Source: Bacillus sp. RAR_GA_16 (lineage in GTDB: Bacteria > Bacillota > Bacilli > Bacillales > Guptibacillaceae). From it: a stretch of 64,000 nucleotides of DNA. The position numbers were made by a program, and so were the translations under genes. Shown here in pieces: positions 34,373-45,084 of this stretch (position 1 is its first letter; every line of letters begins with the position of its first letter). The stretch lies in contig NZ_JAIUKZ010000010.1 of assembly GCF_020165985.1 (NCBI RefSeq), positions 62,001 to 126,000 of the forward strand. Reading direction: 5' to 3'. The notes beneath the pieces were generated by a model. It was not told where the DNA came from. It made no database searches and saw only the letters and a program-made list of their open reading frames with translations.

Positions 34373-36214
34373 TTAATCAACGAGGTTTACGTTATGATGC
34401 TCCATCCAATAATTAATCTGAGCGAGATGCGCGATGAGTTGAGGGCCTGCCATCAATTGCCCAAACCATGGAACTTTAAATGCTTTGCCTTCTGAGTCGA
34501 CAATTTCCTGCACCACTTTCGCATCAATTAACTCAAGAAGTGGCGCCTGCTTATGATTAAGCGTATCTTGTAGCCATGCAGATACAGCTTTCGTATAGGC
34601 AGGATGATAGGTCTTAGGATAAGGACTCTTTTTCCTATAAAGGACATCATGTGAGAGCGTGCCAGTCATCGCTTTTCGTAATAGCCCCTTCTCTCGACCA
34701 TCAAGCATTTTCATTTCCCAGGGCACATTCCAAACATATTCAATAATGCGATGATCAGAAAAAGGTACCCTTACTTCTAAACTAGCTCCCATGCTCATAC
34801 GATCTTTTCGTTCGAGAAGTGTCGTCATAAACCAATTTAAATTCAAATAAAAGAGTGCTCTTCTCTTGGCTTCGATCTCACTTTCTCCATCAAGTACTGG
34901 CGTATCTTTCATCGATTCGCGATACCTATCTGTCACGTAATCTTCTAGTTTTAACTTCGTACGAACCTCTTCTTTTAACATCGCCTGTCTTTCCAACGTT
35001 GATCGCATCCATGGGAACTGTTCCTTATCAAGTAGTTCGGGCTTATGAAACCATGGATATCCTCCAAAGATTTCATCCGCGCATTCACCAGAAAGCGCAA
35101 CAGTTGCATGCTTTTTAATTTCCTTCGAGAACCATAATAAGGAAGAATCCACATCTGCCATACCAGGAAGATCACGACATTCAATTGCTTCTTTTAGGTG
35201 GTGAACAAGCTGTGCGGTATCAATGACACAGTTCGTATGATCAGTTGCAAGCTCAGAAGAAACTTTTTTAATCCAAGGTGCATCTGAATTCGGCTGGAAT
35301 TCACTGCTCTTAAAGTACTTATCATTATCAACGTAGTCAACGGAAAAAGAGCGTAGCGTGCCTTTCCCTTCCTCCTGAAAGGCGCTTCTTGCAACAGAAG
35401 TAATGGCGCTTGAGTCCACCCCACCGGATAAAAATGTACAAACCGGAACGTCTGCCACAAGCTGTCTTCTAATGGAATCTTTTAATAGATCTCCAACCTT
35501 TTCCACTGTTGTATCAAGGTCATCCGTGTGCTCACGACTGACAACATCCCAGTAACGCCACTTTCGAACGCCGCTTCGTTCAAACTTCATAGCAAATCCT
35601 GGCCGAAGCTCATTGATTCCACGAAAAACACCGTGACCTGGCGTTCTGGATGGGCCTAACCCAAAGATTTCTTGCAATCCTCCTCGGTCAACCTCTGTTT
35701 TTACGTCTGGATGAGCGAGTATGGCTTTTAATTCCGAACCGAATTGCAGCGAACTACCACTTTGTCTATAAAATAACGGCTTCACTCCGAGACGGTCTCT
35801 CGCCAGAAAAAGCCTCTCCCCATCCCAAATACCAAAAGCAAAGATACCATTTAAATGCTCAACGCATTTTTCTCCCCACTCGACATAACACGTTAAAAGC
35901 ACTTCTGTATCCGAGTGTGATTGGAACGTATACCCTTTTCCCAGGAGGACTTTGCGCAGATCTTCCGTATTATACAATTCCCCGTTATAACAAATGGTAT
36001 AGTCGGTTTCACCATGTTTTCTTGTCATCGGCTGACTTCCACCCGCTGGATCGACGACAATCAATCTCGTATGACCAAACCCGCAATGTCCGTTCACCCA
36101 GGAGTTGGAAGCATCCGGCCCTCGTTTCGATAAAGTACGCGCCATTTGCTGGACCACTTTCTGTTCACCCGTAAGGTTCTGTTTCCAATCAACCCATCCC
36201 GTTATCCCACACAA
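34373..36214 (-). CDS. asnO: Asparagine synthase, glutamine-hydrolysing (AsnO-like)
   Basis: A 613-residue class B asparagine synthetase. Cys2 of 'MCGITGWVDW' is the glutaminase nucleophile, with 'RGPDASNSW' and 'ICYNGELYN' in the Ntn domain; the synthetase domain has the PP-loop 'VCTFLSGGVDSSAI' and 'ALSGECADEIFGGYPWF'. Length equals Bacillus AsnO (sporulation-linked), also next to yisK-region genes there. It makes Asn from Asp or amidates another acid. No T-box is seen upstream. Confidence 0.88.
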   Translation of the reverse strand: MCGITGWVDWKQNLTGEQKVVQQMARTLSKRGPDASNSWVNGHCGFGHTRLIVVDPAGGSQPMTRKHGETDYTICYNGELYNTEDLRKVLLGKGYTFQSHSDTEVLLTCYVEWGEKCVEHLNGIFAFGIWDGERLFLARDRLGVKPLFYRQSGSSLQFGSELKAILAHPDVKTEVDRGGLQEIFGLGPSRTPGHGVFRGINELRPGFAMKFERSGVRKWRYWDVVSREHTDDLDTTVEKVGDLLKDSIRRQLVADVPVCTFLSGGVDSSAITSVARSAFQEEGKGTLRSFSVDYVDNDKYFKSSEFQPNSDAPWIKKVSSELATDHTNCVIDTAQLVHHLKEAIECRDLPGMADVDSSLLWFSKEIKKHATVALSGECADEIFGGYPWFHKPELLDKEQFPWMRSTLERQAMLKEEVRTKLKLEDYVTDRYRESMKDTPVLDGESEIEAKRRALFYLNLNWFMTTLLERKDRMSMGASLEVRVPFSDHRIIEYVWNVPWEMKMLDGREKGLLRKAMTGTLSHDVLYRKKSPYPKTYHPAYTKAVSAWLQDTLNHKQAPLLELIDAKVVQEIVDSEGKAFKVPWFGQLMAGPQLIAHLAQINYWMEHHNVNLVD

Positions 36215-36292
36215 AAAGATCTTCCTCCCCTCGTTGCTCTCTGTTCACAATATGCATACGCCCAAATTTCGTGCAAAATGTTAGGAACAACG

Positions 36293-36319
36293 AAAAAAAG
36301 AGACCTTCCCTAAGGCCTC
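36293..36319 (-). terminator. Terminator of the methyltransferase gene
   Basis: On the minus strand GAGGCCTT / AAGGTCTC (one wobble) with loop AGGG precedes seven T; it overlaps the stop codon. Confidence 0.8.
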
Positions 36320-37313
36320 ACACTTTTTGAAAATGCAAGAAGTACCATGCACCTTCTTTGACAACTGGCTTTACCTGCTTTAATTGAAATCCGCTTTCTG
36401 CCGCAAGTTCCGTCATTTCCTTACGGCTCGGTAAAGGAAATAAATTATCATGTGCACTCATAAAACTGTTAAAAGCCGCTGAGAAGGCGTGTCCATGCTT
36501 GGATTCGTGCATCGGAGTAATAATAATCAGCTGTCCTTTTTCTCCAGTTACCTCATAAGCTTTATGAAATAGATGCCGCCTGTCTTCAGGGGCGAAGTAG
36601 TAAAGTAAATTATTCATCATCGCCACATCAAACGGCTCCCCATCCCACTTCCACGTCATCATATCATCTGGGTACAAGCTAATCGGGGACTTTAACGGAA
36701 AATGAATATTGGCCTCTGCATCTAAACATACGGAACGATTCTTTTCAATGCCTACAAGTTTCATATTTTCAAGCTTTGCTCCGATGCGCGATAAATATCC
36801 CGCGTAACCAGCACCAAAGTCAATGACCGATGTGGCATTTGTCGCTTTTATGGCTTGATAAATTTTAGGGAAAGCAAACCGTTCAATAAAGCTAGACGTT
36901 GCCGCAACTGTTCCTCCATAATCCTCATCCTGATAGAGCGCACGATGATCTTTATTTAATAAGTCCGGGTAAGAAAGCAGAATGGGGATATGTAATTCCA
37001 TCATTTCTTTCAATAGAATTCCAACAGACTGCTCGCTGTGTTTCGATATTGATTCAATCATGTGCTTCTTTGATCGAATGTTCCCATTCTTATCACTCGT
37101 AAGGTGCCCGATTGCGACACCTACCTCGGCCCATCTTGTTAAAAGTAATTCATTCATGTCTCGTTTCGTCGCAACATTTGAGACGGTTGTGTATGCTTCG
37201 AATTCATCAAATAAATCATGTACATAGCCTACGTGAGCATGCCAGGCGTATAAAAAAGGTTCGTTGCTTTTCATCCATTTCCGAGCCCGCCAAATCTTTT
37301 TTATTTCTTTCAT
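36318..37313 (-). CDS. Class I SAM-dependent methyltransferase
   Basis: A 331-residue protein. The N-terminal ~150 residues are helical ('KEIKKIWRARKWMKSNEPFLYAWHAH' in part), and the methyltransferase domain follows: motif I 'VIDFGAGYAGYLSRIG' (~175), acidic motif II 'LVGIEKNRSV', and 'FDVAMMNNLLYYFAPEDRRHLFHKA'. A helical domain before the catalytic domain is seen in small-molecule O- or N-methyltransferases. ATG 37313 follows GGGAGG; it lies 16 bases after the monooxygenase stop, so both form an operon. The substrate is unknown. Confidence 0.82.
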   Translation of the reverse strand: MKEIKKIWRARKWMKSNEPFLYAWHAHVGYVHDLFDEFEAYTTVSNVATKRDMNELLLTRWAEVGVAIGHLTSDKNGNIRSKKHMIESISKHSEQSVGILLKEMMELHIPILLSYPDLLNKDHRALYQDEDYGGTVAATSSFIERFAFPKIYQAIKATNATSVIDFGAGYAGYLSRIGAKLENMKLVGIEKNRSVCLDAEANIHFPLKSPISLYPDDMMTWKWDGEPFDVAMMNNLLYYFAPEDRRHLFHKAYEVTGEKGQLIIITPMHESKHGHAFSAAFNSFMSAHDNLFPLPSRKEMTELAAESGFQLKQVKPVVKEGAWYFLHFQKV

Positions 37314-37329
37314 TTTATTTCCTCCCGTC

Positions 37330-38662
37330 TCATTTGCGATACCATGGATAGTCATCTTCCTTCGTAAACATCACTTTCCCTTCGTGTTGTTTACTAATTT
37401 TCCCATTCCCTATCGAAGCTGGAATGAACCCTGCTTGCTTCATTCGATTCCAATAGGTTAAATTTCCAAATGCCAAGTCCGGATGTATTTAACATTTGTT
37501 TAAAATGGAGAAGTGGGGAATGCTCTGTTTGATTCACACCCTTTATTCTCAGCCTCTGCCATGGCCGATAAGGGAACGAGTAAAGCAACGCTGCCTGATG
37601 ACTTAAAGTAGAGACGTATTCCGCTCGCGGCTTTCTTACTTTCTCATACCACTTTAAATGCTTCCATTCCGTTTGTTTTGTTTGAAACATCCAGCAAAGC
37701 AGTTCTCCTAATACATCTGAGTCCTGTATAGCGAGGTTCATGCCTTCACCCGCCATGGGATGAACGCTATGAGCCGCATCTCCAGTTAAAATGAAATTGT
37801 TCTTCACGTAGTTTGAAACATTGTGTCTGACCGGAATCATGAGCTGAATTTTTTTCCACGTATCAATTTGATGAACGTATCCTTCAAGCTCAGGCATAAG
37901 CTCACAATAAGCACGGTAGAATGATTCCAATCCCTCTTCACGCATCGTTTTAAACTCACCAGGTTTAATGAGAAGAACGCTTCTTACCTGATTATTTGGG
38001 AGTGGAAAAAGACCAACAAACTTGTTCTGTGTTGTAATAATTGTCGACTGATTAAGCGTCTCTGGTCTCGGAAAAGAAACCGTTAAAAAATGATGGTTGT
38101 ATTTTGTGTTTTTCATCTCAACTTCCATCGCTGTTCGAGTTGGAGAAGCTCTGCCTTCCGCACCAATATAAAAGTTTGCGTGAATTTCACGCTCTCCTTC
38201 TTTCGTTTGGATAATCGCTTTCCTGTTTTCAGGTGGCCCTTCTGTAAAACCAGTCAATTTAGCCGGCTGGATGTAATCGACCGAGTCGTATTTCGAAGCC
38301 TCTTCAAATAAAAGTTCTTTTAGCCGCTCGTGTGGAATCATTAATGACGTATTATAGGGAGATGGAATCACATCATAGCGGAATTCATTTGCGCTTAGCT
38401 CCTCCATCGTGCCATCGTCTTTTTGGTTATACTCATAGAATTCAATAGAAGGTAGCAAAAAACCATTTTCCTTTACAACGTCTAATACATTGATCCGATC
38501 AAGTACTTCAAGGCTTTTTGGCTGCAGGAGTTCCCCTTTATAAATTAAACCGCTCTTTCGATCTTTTTCGATTAATAACGTTTTCACTTGACGCTGCCCT
38601 AATTTAACAGCAAGCGTAAGTCCTGATATCCCTCCACCTATGATCATCACATCATAATCCAT
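37330..38662 (-). pseudogene. FAD-dependent monooxygenase (UbiH type), C-terminus frameshifted
   Basis: A flavoprotein hydroxylase: 'YDVMIIGGGISGLTLAVKL' (FAD, residues 3-21), 'ANFYIGAEGRASPTR', and 'FILTGDAAHSVHPMAGEGMNLAIQDS' (GD motif). The frame as given stops at 37394 with an unnatural basic/acidic tail; a shift at CGATTCCAAT (37445-37454) instead gives 'LLERMKQAGFIPASIGNGK' and ends at 37330 after 'DDYPWYRK', about 443 residues, 16 bases before the methyltransferase. It probably hydroxylates an aromatic or isoprenoid ring. GAGGTGATG precedes the ATG. Confidence 0.82.
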
Positions 38663-38763
38663 GTACCATCACCTCTTCTTCGCTACATTTCTATTCCCGT
38701 CCATTTGTTGCTTGAAACAGGCATAACACATTGCTGCAGCTCAAGAGCTTCACCAAAACAAAA

Positions 38764-38786
38764 AAATCGACCACAGGGGTCGATTT
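38764..38786 (-). terminator. Terminator of the GGDEF-EAL gene
   Basis: On the minus strand AAATCGACC / GGTCGATTT with a CCTGT-type loop, then seven T. Confidence 0.88.
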
Positions 38787-41650
38787 AGGTTGCAAGCGGG
38801 AATCGTTTTGATAGAAGTAGCTTTTCGAAACGATCCTTATTCAATGGTTTACTATAAAAAAATCCTTGAGCAAAATTACAGCCAAAGCTCCGAATAATGT
38901 CACCTTGCTCTTTCGTTTCAATGCCTTCTGCGACGATGGATAAATTTAATCCTTCACACATCGTAATAACGGCTTTAACTATGGCAGCATCTGCGTTATT
39001 TTCTTGAAGATTTCGAATGAAGGATTGATCGATTTTCAGAATATCTAGAGGGAAGTCCTTCAAGTAGCTTAGTGAAGAATAGCCAGTGCCAAAATCGTCA
39101 ATCGATACTTTAATGCCCATGCCACGCAGTTCATTTAACATCGAAATACTATAATCCGTATTCACGAGAGTTGTGCTTTCTGTTACTTCTAGATGGAGCG
39201 AATGAGGCGAGAGACCCGATGCACGTAGTGCTTCACGAACAGACCCAACGAATTTCTCACTTTGAAACTGGCGTCCAGACACGTTTACACTAATCGATAA
39301 ATCATCATATCCAAGTGCCTGCCACCTGCTTGTTTGCATACACGCTTCATTTAACACCCATATGCCTATTTCTTCAATCAAGCCTGTTTCTTCAGCAAGG
39401 GGAATAAACTGAGCTGGTGAAACGAGACCTAGCTTCGGATGGTTCCAACGGATCAACGCTTCACAAGCGTAAATCTTCTTCTCATCTAGATTTACCTGAG
39501 GCTGATAGAACAGCGTCAGTTCGTCTTTTTCAATCGCTCTTCTTAAATAACTTTCAAGCTCCAATCGTTCAAACGCTTCATCTGTCATTTCATCCGTATA
39601 AAATTCAATATCATTTGCTCCTTGTTGCTTCGCACGATTCCAATGCAATATAAGCATTTTTCATGAGCGTATCGAGTTCTTGACCATCGAGCGGAAACAG
39701 ACTAATTCCGATGCCAACCGTTATAAAATATTCCACACCATCAAAAAGAATCGGTTGCTTTAAATGTTCAACGACGCGTCTCGCCAGCAATAACGCATCT
39801 TTTTCACATGTTAGCCCTGGAAGCAAAACAGTAAATTCGTCTCCACCAAATCGTGCAAGCACCGCATCATCTTTAATCGCTTCTTTAATACGAGCTGTGA
39901 CTTGTTTAAGGATTTGGTCTCCCCGTTGATGTCCTAGGCTATCATTAATTAATTTAAATCGATCGAGGTCAATAAACATGACAGCTAATTTTTCATGTTC
40001 ATTTTTTAATGACTCATTTAATAATTTCTCAAACAATAGGCGATTAGGAAGTTCTGTTAACACATCATAATAGGCGAGATGAGCAATTTTCTCTTCAGCT
40101 TTTCGTTGATTCATGATGCTTTTGGCAATCCCATATGCCCCTGTAATTTCTCCGTTTATCAGAATGGGGATATTTGTAATTGTAAATAACACGTCCACTC
40201 CAGACTTATGAACGAGATGCGCGTCATAAGTCTGAGCGATCCCTTGAAACGTTTGATGAAATTTATCTCTTGTCATTTGTACATCTGAAGGTGAAACAAA
40301 CTGAAGGGAATGTTTACTCATGACTTCTTCAGACGAATAGCCAAGCAATGATTTTAGTGCCGGGTTAACACTCGTAATTTTACCGTATACATCAACCGAA
40401 TAAACAAGATTTGGATTTTGTTCAAACAGAGATTTAAAGCGCTGCTCTGACTGCTGCAGATTGGTGTTTAACGTCTCTAATTCATCTGTAGAAGCTTTAA
40501 TTAAATGTGATAGTGCCATTAAACCATCCACGTCATTCATCTCCTGATTGTGTACTGGCAGAAGCCTTACACCTTTTTGTTTGTCATGTTTTTCGTTGAA
40601 ATGCGCAAATACCATCTGATTTTCGTCAAAATGAAACGAAGTACCATCTGAGTAGTATTCAGATTCAAGCAAAATCGATGTATGCGTGCAGATCTTCTCA
40701 AGACGATCAAAATAGCGAACAATTCCATTGTTTAAAAGTTTTGGTAGCGCTGCGGATGAAAAAGAAAAGAGCGTTGTTAAGCCGTCCATTTCAACGTTCT
40801 GTTTTATCCGCTCATAAGACACAGACATTTGAGCGACATCACCAAATGAGAATTGTAGACTTGAGCCTTGATTGAGAAACGTATTGACTGTTACCGATCC
40901 ATCTCGATGCTTCTCTAGAACGGAAATTGGCTTTTCTTTCCCCTTCACCAAATGAATCAACGGTAGATAAGCGGAGGATTCAGGTAATCGTTTTGCTGCG
41001 TCATAGCCTAAATATTTCTCATAGAACTTTACCGCACTTAATCCTTCTACTTCAAATAGGCGAGACCCTAACGCTTTGGTCACTTCATACGATCTTCCTG
41101 CCGGCTTCCAAAACGTTTCAGAATGATGATTCATTTCCACGTTCTCGCTAATCATGCGAACGCCTACTACGCCTTCTGTTAGTATCTGTTGACCTGATAC
41201 TACAAAAGAGCTACCGTTTCTCTTAGCCGCTCTCCCTCCAATGAATGGTGTCTGTTTCATTTTTTCAAATAAAGCTTCATCATCAATCTCACTATTAAAA
41301 AGAAGAACAAGCTCTTGTGAATCGCCAAATGGCTGATCTAAATTGGCACCTTCCATTTCGAATGGCTTCATCTCTACATTCTGAAACATTGTAAATGAAA
41401 CAAGAATGCCTTCTGTTACCATGCTATTCTCGTAATAGGCGCCTTCTGCCGTTGATCCAATAAGAACGCTATGAGGAAGAAATTCTGAAATGACCTTTGC
41501 AACACGAGCCGCACGTTCTTTATCATGAGAAAAACAAAATAATTGAACGAGGACGGCATGCGCTTGAAACAAATTCGAGTGATTCATCATATCAGCAAGC
41601 AAGTTGTCTTCATTGGAAACGTTAACTGAAAATGTTCTCAAGCTATACAC
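38785..41650 (-). pseudogene. FIST-PAS-GGDEF-EAL cyclic-di-GMP protein, frameshifted between GGDEF and EAL
   Basis: The first reading frame (41650 to 39611, 679 residues) has a FIST sensory domain (~25-210), FIST_C (~215-370), PAS (~405-515) and GGDEF ('ARFGGDEF', active-site loop intact). It ends in a wrong frame after 'LMKNAYIALE'. The EAL domain follows in the other frame ('YACEALIRWNHP', 'SIDDFGTGYSSLSYLKDFPLDILKIDQSFI' in parts) to 38785. One extra base in CGATTCCAAT (39635-39644) splits what would be a ~954-residue protein that senses amino-acid-like ligands by FIST and sets c-di-GMP. The start (GTG 41650 or TTG 41641) is uncertain. Confidence 0.85.
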
Positions 41651-41795
41651 ACCTCAACCTTCAATGCCTTTAATTCGAAAGTTTTTATTATGTCTATAAT
41701 ATCAAAAACTAGAATTGACGAATACATCTATTCCAGAAATATGCCAATCGACCCTACTTCTTATATCGGCATAACCAAATCAAACCTTTAATAGA

Positions 41796-41823
41796 AAAAA
41801 ACCACCAGATTTAAGGTGGTTTT
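41796..41823 (-). terminator. Terminator of yisL
   Basis: On the minus strand AAAACCACC / GGTGGTTTTTT with a 7-base loop. Confidence 0.85.
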
Positions 41824-41828
41824 AGGAC

Positions 41829-42179
41829 TTATAGCTGATAAAGATGCAGTACGGAATACCCATAAAACATTACAAGCAGAAAAGCGAACATAAATTGGAG
41901 CCAAAATGGCCAGATGGTTTTTTCTTTTTTTCCTCTCACCAGAATCATTTCCATCGAGAAAAGGAGCCATAAAGCAACAACACCTTTTACAATTGATGGT
42001 CCCCAAAATTGATACCCGACTACTAGGAACATGCCGGTAATCACTGTAAAGATATAAAAGATGCGAAGAACCATATGGATTCTATTTTGCGCTTTCCCTT
42101 TCCCAGCCCTCATGAAAAAGTAGCTTACTAAAAAAAGAATAAGCGTTAGCCCCCAGGCAGTGTAATGGGCATGAAGCAT
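41829..42179 (-). CDS. yisL: YisL family membrane protein (UPF0344)
   Basis: A 116-residue protein with four membrane helices: 'HAHYTAWGLTLILFLVSYFFM', 'MVLRIFYIFTVITGMFLVV', 'GVVALWLLFSMEMILV' and 'FMFAFLLVMFYGYSVLHLY'. The pattern 'HMVLRIFYIFTVITG' and 'MEMILVRGKKEK' resembles YisL of Bacillus subtilis, function unknown. AAAGGAGAG precedes the ATG. yisK and asnO homologues close by support the assignment. Confidence 0.88.
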   Translation of the reverse strand: MLHAHYTAWGLTLILFLVSYFFMRAGKGKAQNRIHMVLRIFYIFTVITGMFLVVGYQFWGPSIVKGVVALWLLFSMEMILVRGKKEKTIWPFWLQFMFAFLLVMFYGYSVLHLYQL

Positions 42180-42341
42180 TGACGATCTCTCCTTTATGAC
42201 AGTCTCTCCTCAATCATATCATGAAAAATTGTTCCGAGTGATAATGGAATATCCTCCCTAAATTTCCTTAAACGATAGGAAGGAAACGATTTCATTGTTA
42301 TACTAGTATGGAAGACTAAAAGAATGGGAGTGAAGGGTAAT

Positions 42342-43538
42342 ATGGTTCAAACTAAAGATATTATTGAAATGACAGAGCAATACGGTGCGCACAATTATCA
42401 TCCACTGCCAATCGTTATTGCAGAAGCTGAGGGTGTTTGGGTGAAAGATCCTGAAGGCAATCGCTACATGGATATGCTTAGCGCGTACTCCGCGGTTAAT
42501 CAGGGTCACAGGCATCCAAAGATTATTCAAGCTTTGAAGGATCAGGCTGATCGCGTGACGTTAACATCTCGCGCTTTTCATAATGACCAACTGGCTCCTT
42601 TTTATCAAAAAGTTTCTGAATTTACTAACAAAGAAATGATCTTGCCGATGAATACCGGTGCAGAGGCAGTTGAAACTGCTGTTAAAGCCATGCGACGATG
42701 GGCTTATGAAGTGAAAGGTGTGGAAAAGGATAAGGCAGAAATTATTGCCTGTGAAGGAAACTTCCACGGAAGAACGATGACAGCTGTTTCTCTTTCTTCT
42801 GAAGAAGAGTATCAACGAGGGTTTGGACCAATGTTACCAGGGATTAAATTAATTCCTTATGGTGATCTTGATGCATTGAAAAAAGCAATCACGCCAAATA
42901 CAGCTGGCTTCTTATTTGAACCGATTCAGGGTGAGGCTGGGATAAACATTCCGCCTGAAGGATTCCTTAAAGAAGCTTATGATTATTGTAAAGAGCAACG
43001 CGTTTTGTTCGTTGCGGATGAAATTCAAGCTGGTCTGTGTCGATCTGGTAAACGATTCGCTTGTGATTGGGATAACGTTGAACCTGATATGTATATTCTA
43101 GGGAAAGCTCTCGGTGGTGGTGTGTTTCCTATCTCATGTGTAGCAGCTAACGAAGAAGTGCTTGGTGTCTTTACTCCAGGCTCACACGGTTCTACATTTG
43201 GCGGGAATCCACTTGCTTGCGCTGTTTCTGTAGCCTCTTTAGAAGTTCTTGAAGATGAACAGCTAGCCGACCGCTCTCTCAAACTTGGAAACTATTTTCA
43301 GGAGAAATTAAAAGAGATAAACAATCCTGTTATTAAAGAAGTACGCGGCCGTGGGCTATTTATTGGAGTTGAACTTCATGAAGCTGCTCGTCCATATTGT
43401 GAGAAGCTTAAAGAAAAGGGCTTGCTATGTAAAGAAACGCATGAAACCGTTATTCGCTTTGCACCTCCGCTCATCATTAGCGAAGAAGATTTAAATTGGG
43501 CGATTGAGCAAATTACTGAGGTATTATCAGTAAAATAG
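42342..43538 (+). CDS. rocD: Ornithine aminotransferase
   Basis: A 398-residue class III aminotransferase: '[25 protein letters not shown]', '[17 protein letters not shown]', '[21 protein letters not shown]', '[15 protein letters not shown]', and the pyridoxal lysine Lys255 in 'ILGKALGGG'. It converts ornithine and 2-oxoglutarate to glutamate semialdehyde in arginine breakdown. The ATG at 42342 follows AAGGGTAAT; an in-frame ATG at 42324 has no better site. No other roc genes adjoin. Confidence 0.94.
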   Translation: MVQTKDIIEMTEQYGAHNYHPLPIVIAEAEGVWVKDPEGNRYMDMLSAYSAVNQGHRHPKIIQALKDQADRVTLTSRAFHNDQLAPFYQKVSEFTNKEMILPMNTGAEAVETAVKAMRRWAYEVKGVEKDKAEIIACEGNFHGRTMTAVSLSSEEEYQRGFGPMLPGIKLIPYGDLDALKKAITPNTAGFLFEPIQGEAGINIPPEGFLKEAYDYCKEQRVLFVADEIQAGLCRSGKRFACDWDNVEPDMYILGKALGGGVFPISCVAANEEVLGVFTPGSHGSTFGGNPLACAVSVASLEVLEDEQLADRSLKLGNYFQEKLKEINNPVIKEVRGRGLFIGVELHEAARPYCEKLKEKGLLCKETHETVIRFAPPLIISEEDLNWAIEQITEVLSVK

Positions 43539-43548
43539 TAGAAGACAC

Positions 43549-43584
43549 AAAGAAAACCTCGCTGAAATCAGCGAGGTTTTCTTT
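43549..43584. terminator. Bidirectional terminator after rocD
   Basis: A 17-bp stem (AGAAAACCTCGCTGA / TCAGCGAGGTTTTCT core) between convergent genes. Confidence 0.92.
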
Positions 43585-43588
43585 TATT

Positions 43589-45014
43589 CTATAATCCAAT
43601 GGAAACATATTTTGTTTCAAGGTAGGCTTCAATACCTTCATGACCGCCTTCACGACCAAGCCCACTCTGCTTCATTCCACCAAATGGTGCCTGTGCAGCT
43701 GAAGGAACACCGTCATTCCAGCCAACAATGCCGTAGTCAAGACCATTAACGACATGGTTCCCTCTCCGAACGCTTTCACTAAATACGTATGCTGCAAGTC
43801 CAAATGGCGTTTGGTTCGCAAATTTAATGGCTTCCTCATCCGTTTTCACTTTCTGAATCGGAGCAACAGGTCCAAATGTTTCTTCATTCATAATTAACAT
43901 GCCTGGCGTCACATCTTTTAAGATGGTAGGACGGTAGAAATAAGAGCCATTTTCTTCATATCCTTCTCCACCTACAACACATTCAGCTCCTTGACTAAGT
44001 GCATTCTGAACATGCTTTTCTACTTTCTCGTAGCCATCTTTGTCAATCATAGGCCCAATATCTGTTCCTTCTTCTAATCCGTTTCCAACCTTGAGGTCTT
44101 TTGTTTTATCAGCAAATTTCGAAATGAATTCATCATAAATTTTCTCCTGGACATAAATGCGATTCCCACAAATACACGTTTGACCGCCATTACGGAACTT
44201 AGATGCAATAACGCCGTCAACTGCTTTATCGATGTCTGCATCGTCAAGAACGATAATTGGAGCATGTCCACCAAGCTCAAGTGAAATGTTTTTCACCGTT
44301 TCAGCTGCCTGCTCCATTAATTTCTTGCCCACTTCCGTTGAACCGGTAAATGTGATTTTCCGAACGTGTGGGTTACTCATGAGTTCACCAGCTACTTCAG
44401 AAGATTTACCTGTAACGAGATTAACAACGCCCTTTGGTATACCTGCTTCCTCACAAAGTTCCACGAGACGTACAGCCGTTAGTGGTGTTGCGGACGGCGG
44501 CTTCACGACAAAAGTACATCCAGCTGCTAAAGCAGGGGCAAGTTTCCGAGCAATCATAGCTGCTGGGAAGTTCCACGGTGTGAATCGCACCAACAACCCC
44601 AACAGGCTGCTTACGTACTTCCATCATCCGCTCCTCTTTGTGAGGTGGAATTGTACGCCCATACACACGCTTGCCTTCTTCTGCAAACCATTCGACGAAT
44701 GAAGCAGAGTACGCAACTTCTCCTTTTGATTCATGAAGTGGCTTTCCCATTTCAAGCGTCATTAATTCAGCCAGTTCATCTTCATTCTCCATCATCAGTC
44801 CATGAAGTTTCTTTAAGTATGAAGACCGCTCATACGCGGTAAGGCTTGACCACTCCGGGAATGCTTGATGGGCAGCGTCAATTGCCTTCTTCGTTTCCGA
44901 CTTCCCTCCTACAGGAACAGTCCCAACAAGTTCTCCAGTTGCCGGGTTATTCACTTCTAGCTTTTCAAGATCTTGACCTGTCCATTCTCCATTAATGTAA
45001 TGAAACTTTTCCAT
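43589..45014 (-). pseudogene. gabD: Succinate-semialdehyde / aldehyde dehydrogenase, frameshifted
   Basis: The N-terminal frame ('YINGEWTG', 'NPATGELVGTVPVGG', 'VRKQPVGVVGAI') and the C-terminal frame ('TPWNFPAAMIARKLAPALAAGC', 'FTGSTEVGKKLM', 'ISLELGGHAPIIVLDDAD', catalytic Cys in 'NGGQTCICGNR', 'NEETFGPVAPI') abut at GAATC 44582-44586 (plus strand). One extra base in GCGATTCACACC breaks a protein of about 474 residues. The family oxidises succinate semialdehyde with NAD(P), or another aldehyde. GGAGGG precedes the ATG. Specificity is inferred from GabD-like motifs. Confidence 0.86.
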
Positions 45015-45084
45015 TCGCTAAACCCTCCTAGTCGGTTCTCTGGATAACAATTCCTTTTTTTAGACTGATTTAAACACGAGAACG

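Noticed and set aside
36215-36320. T-box or other leader before asnO
   Set aside because: The 100-bp gap has no specifier loop, no T-box sequence and no antiterminator; it ends in the methyltransferase terminator.
38663-38784. Possible small gene between the monooxygenase and the GGDEF-EAL gene
   Set aside because: No start with a ribosome binding site exists; the stretch holds only promoter-like and terminator sequence.
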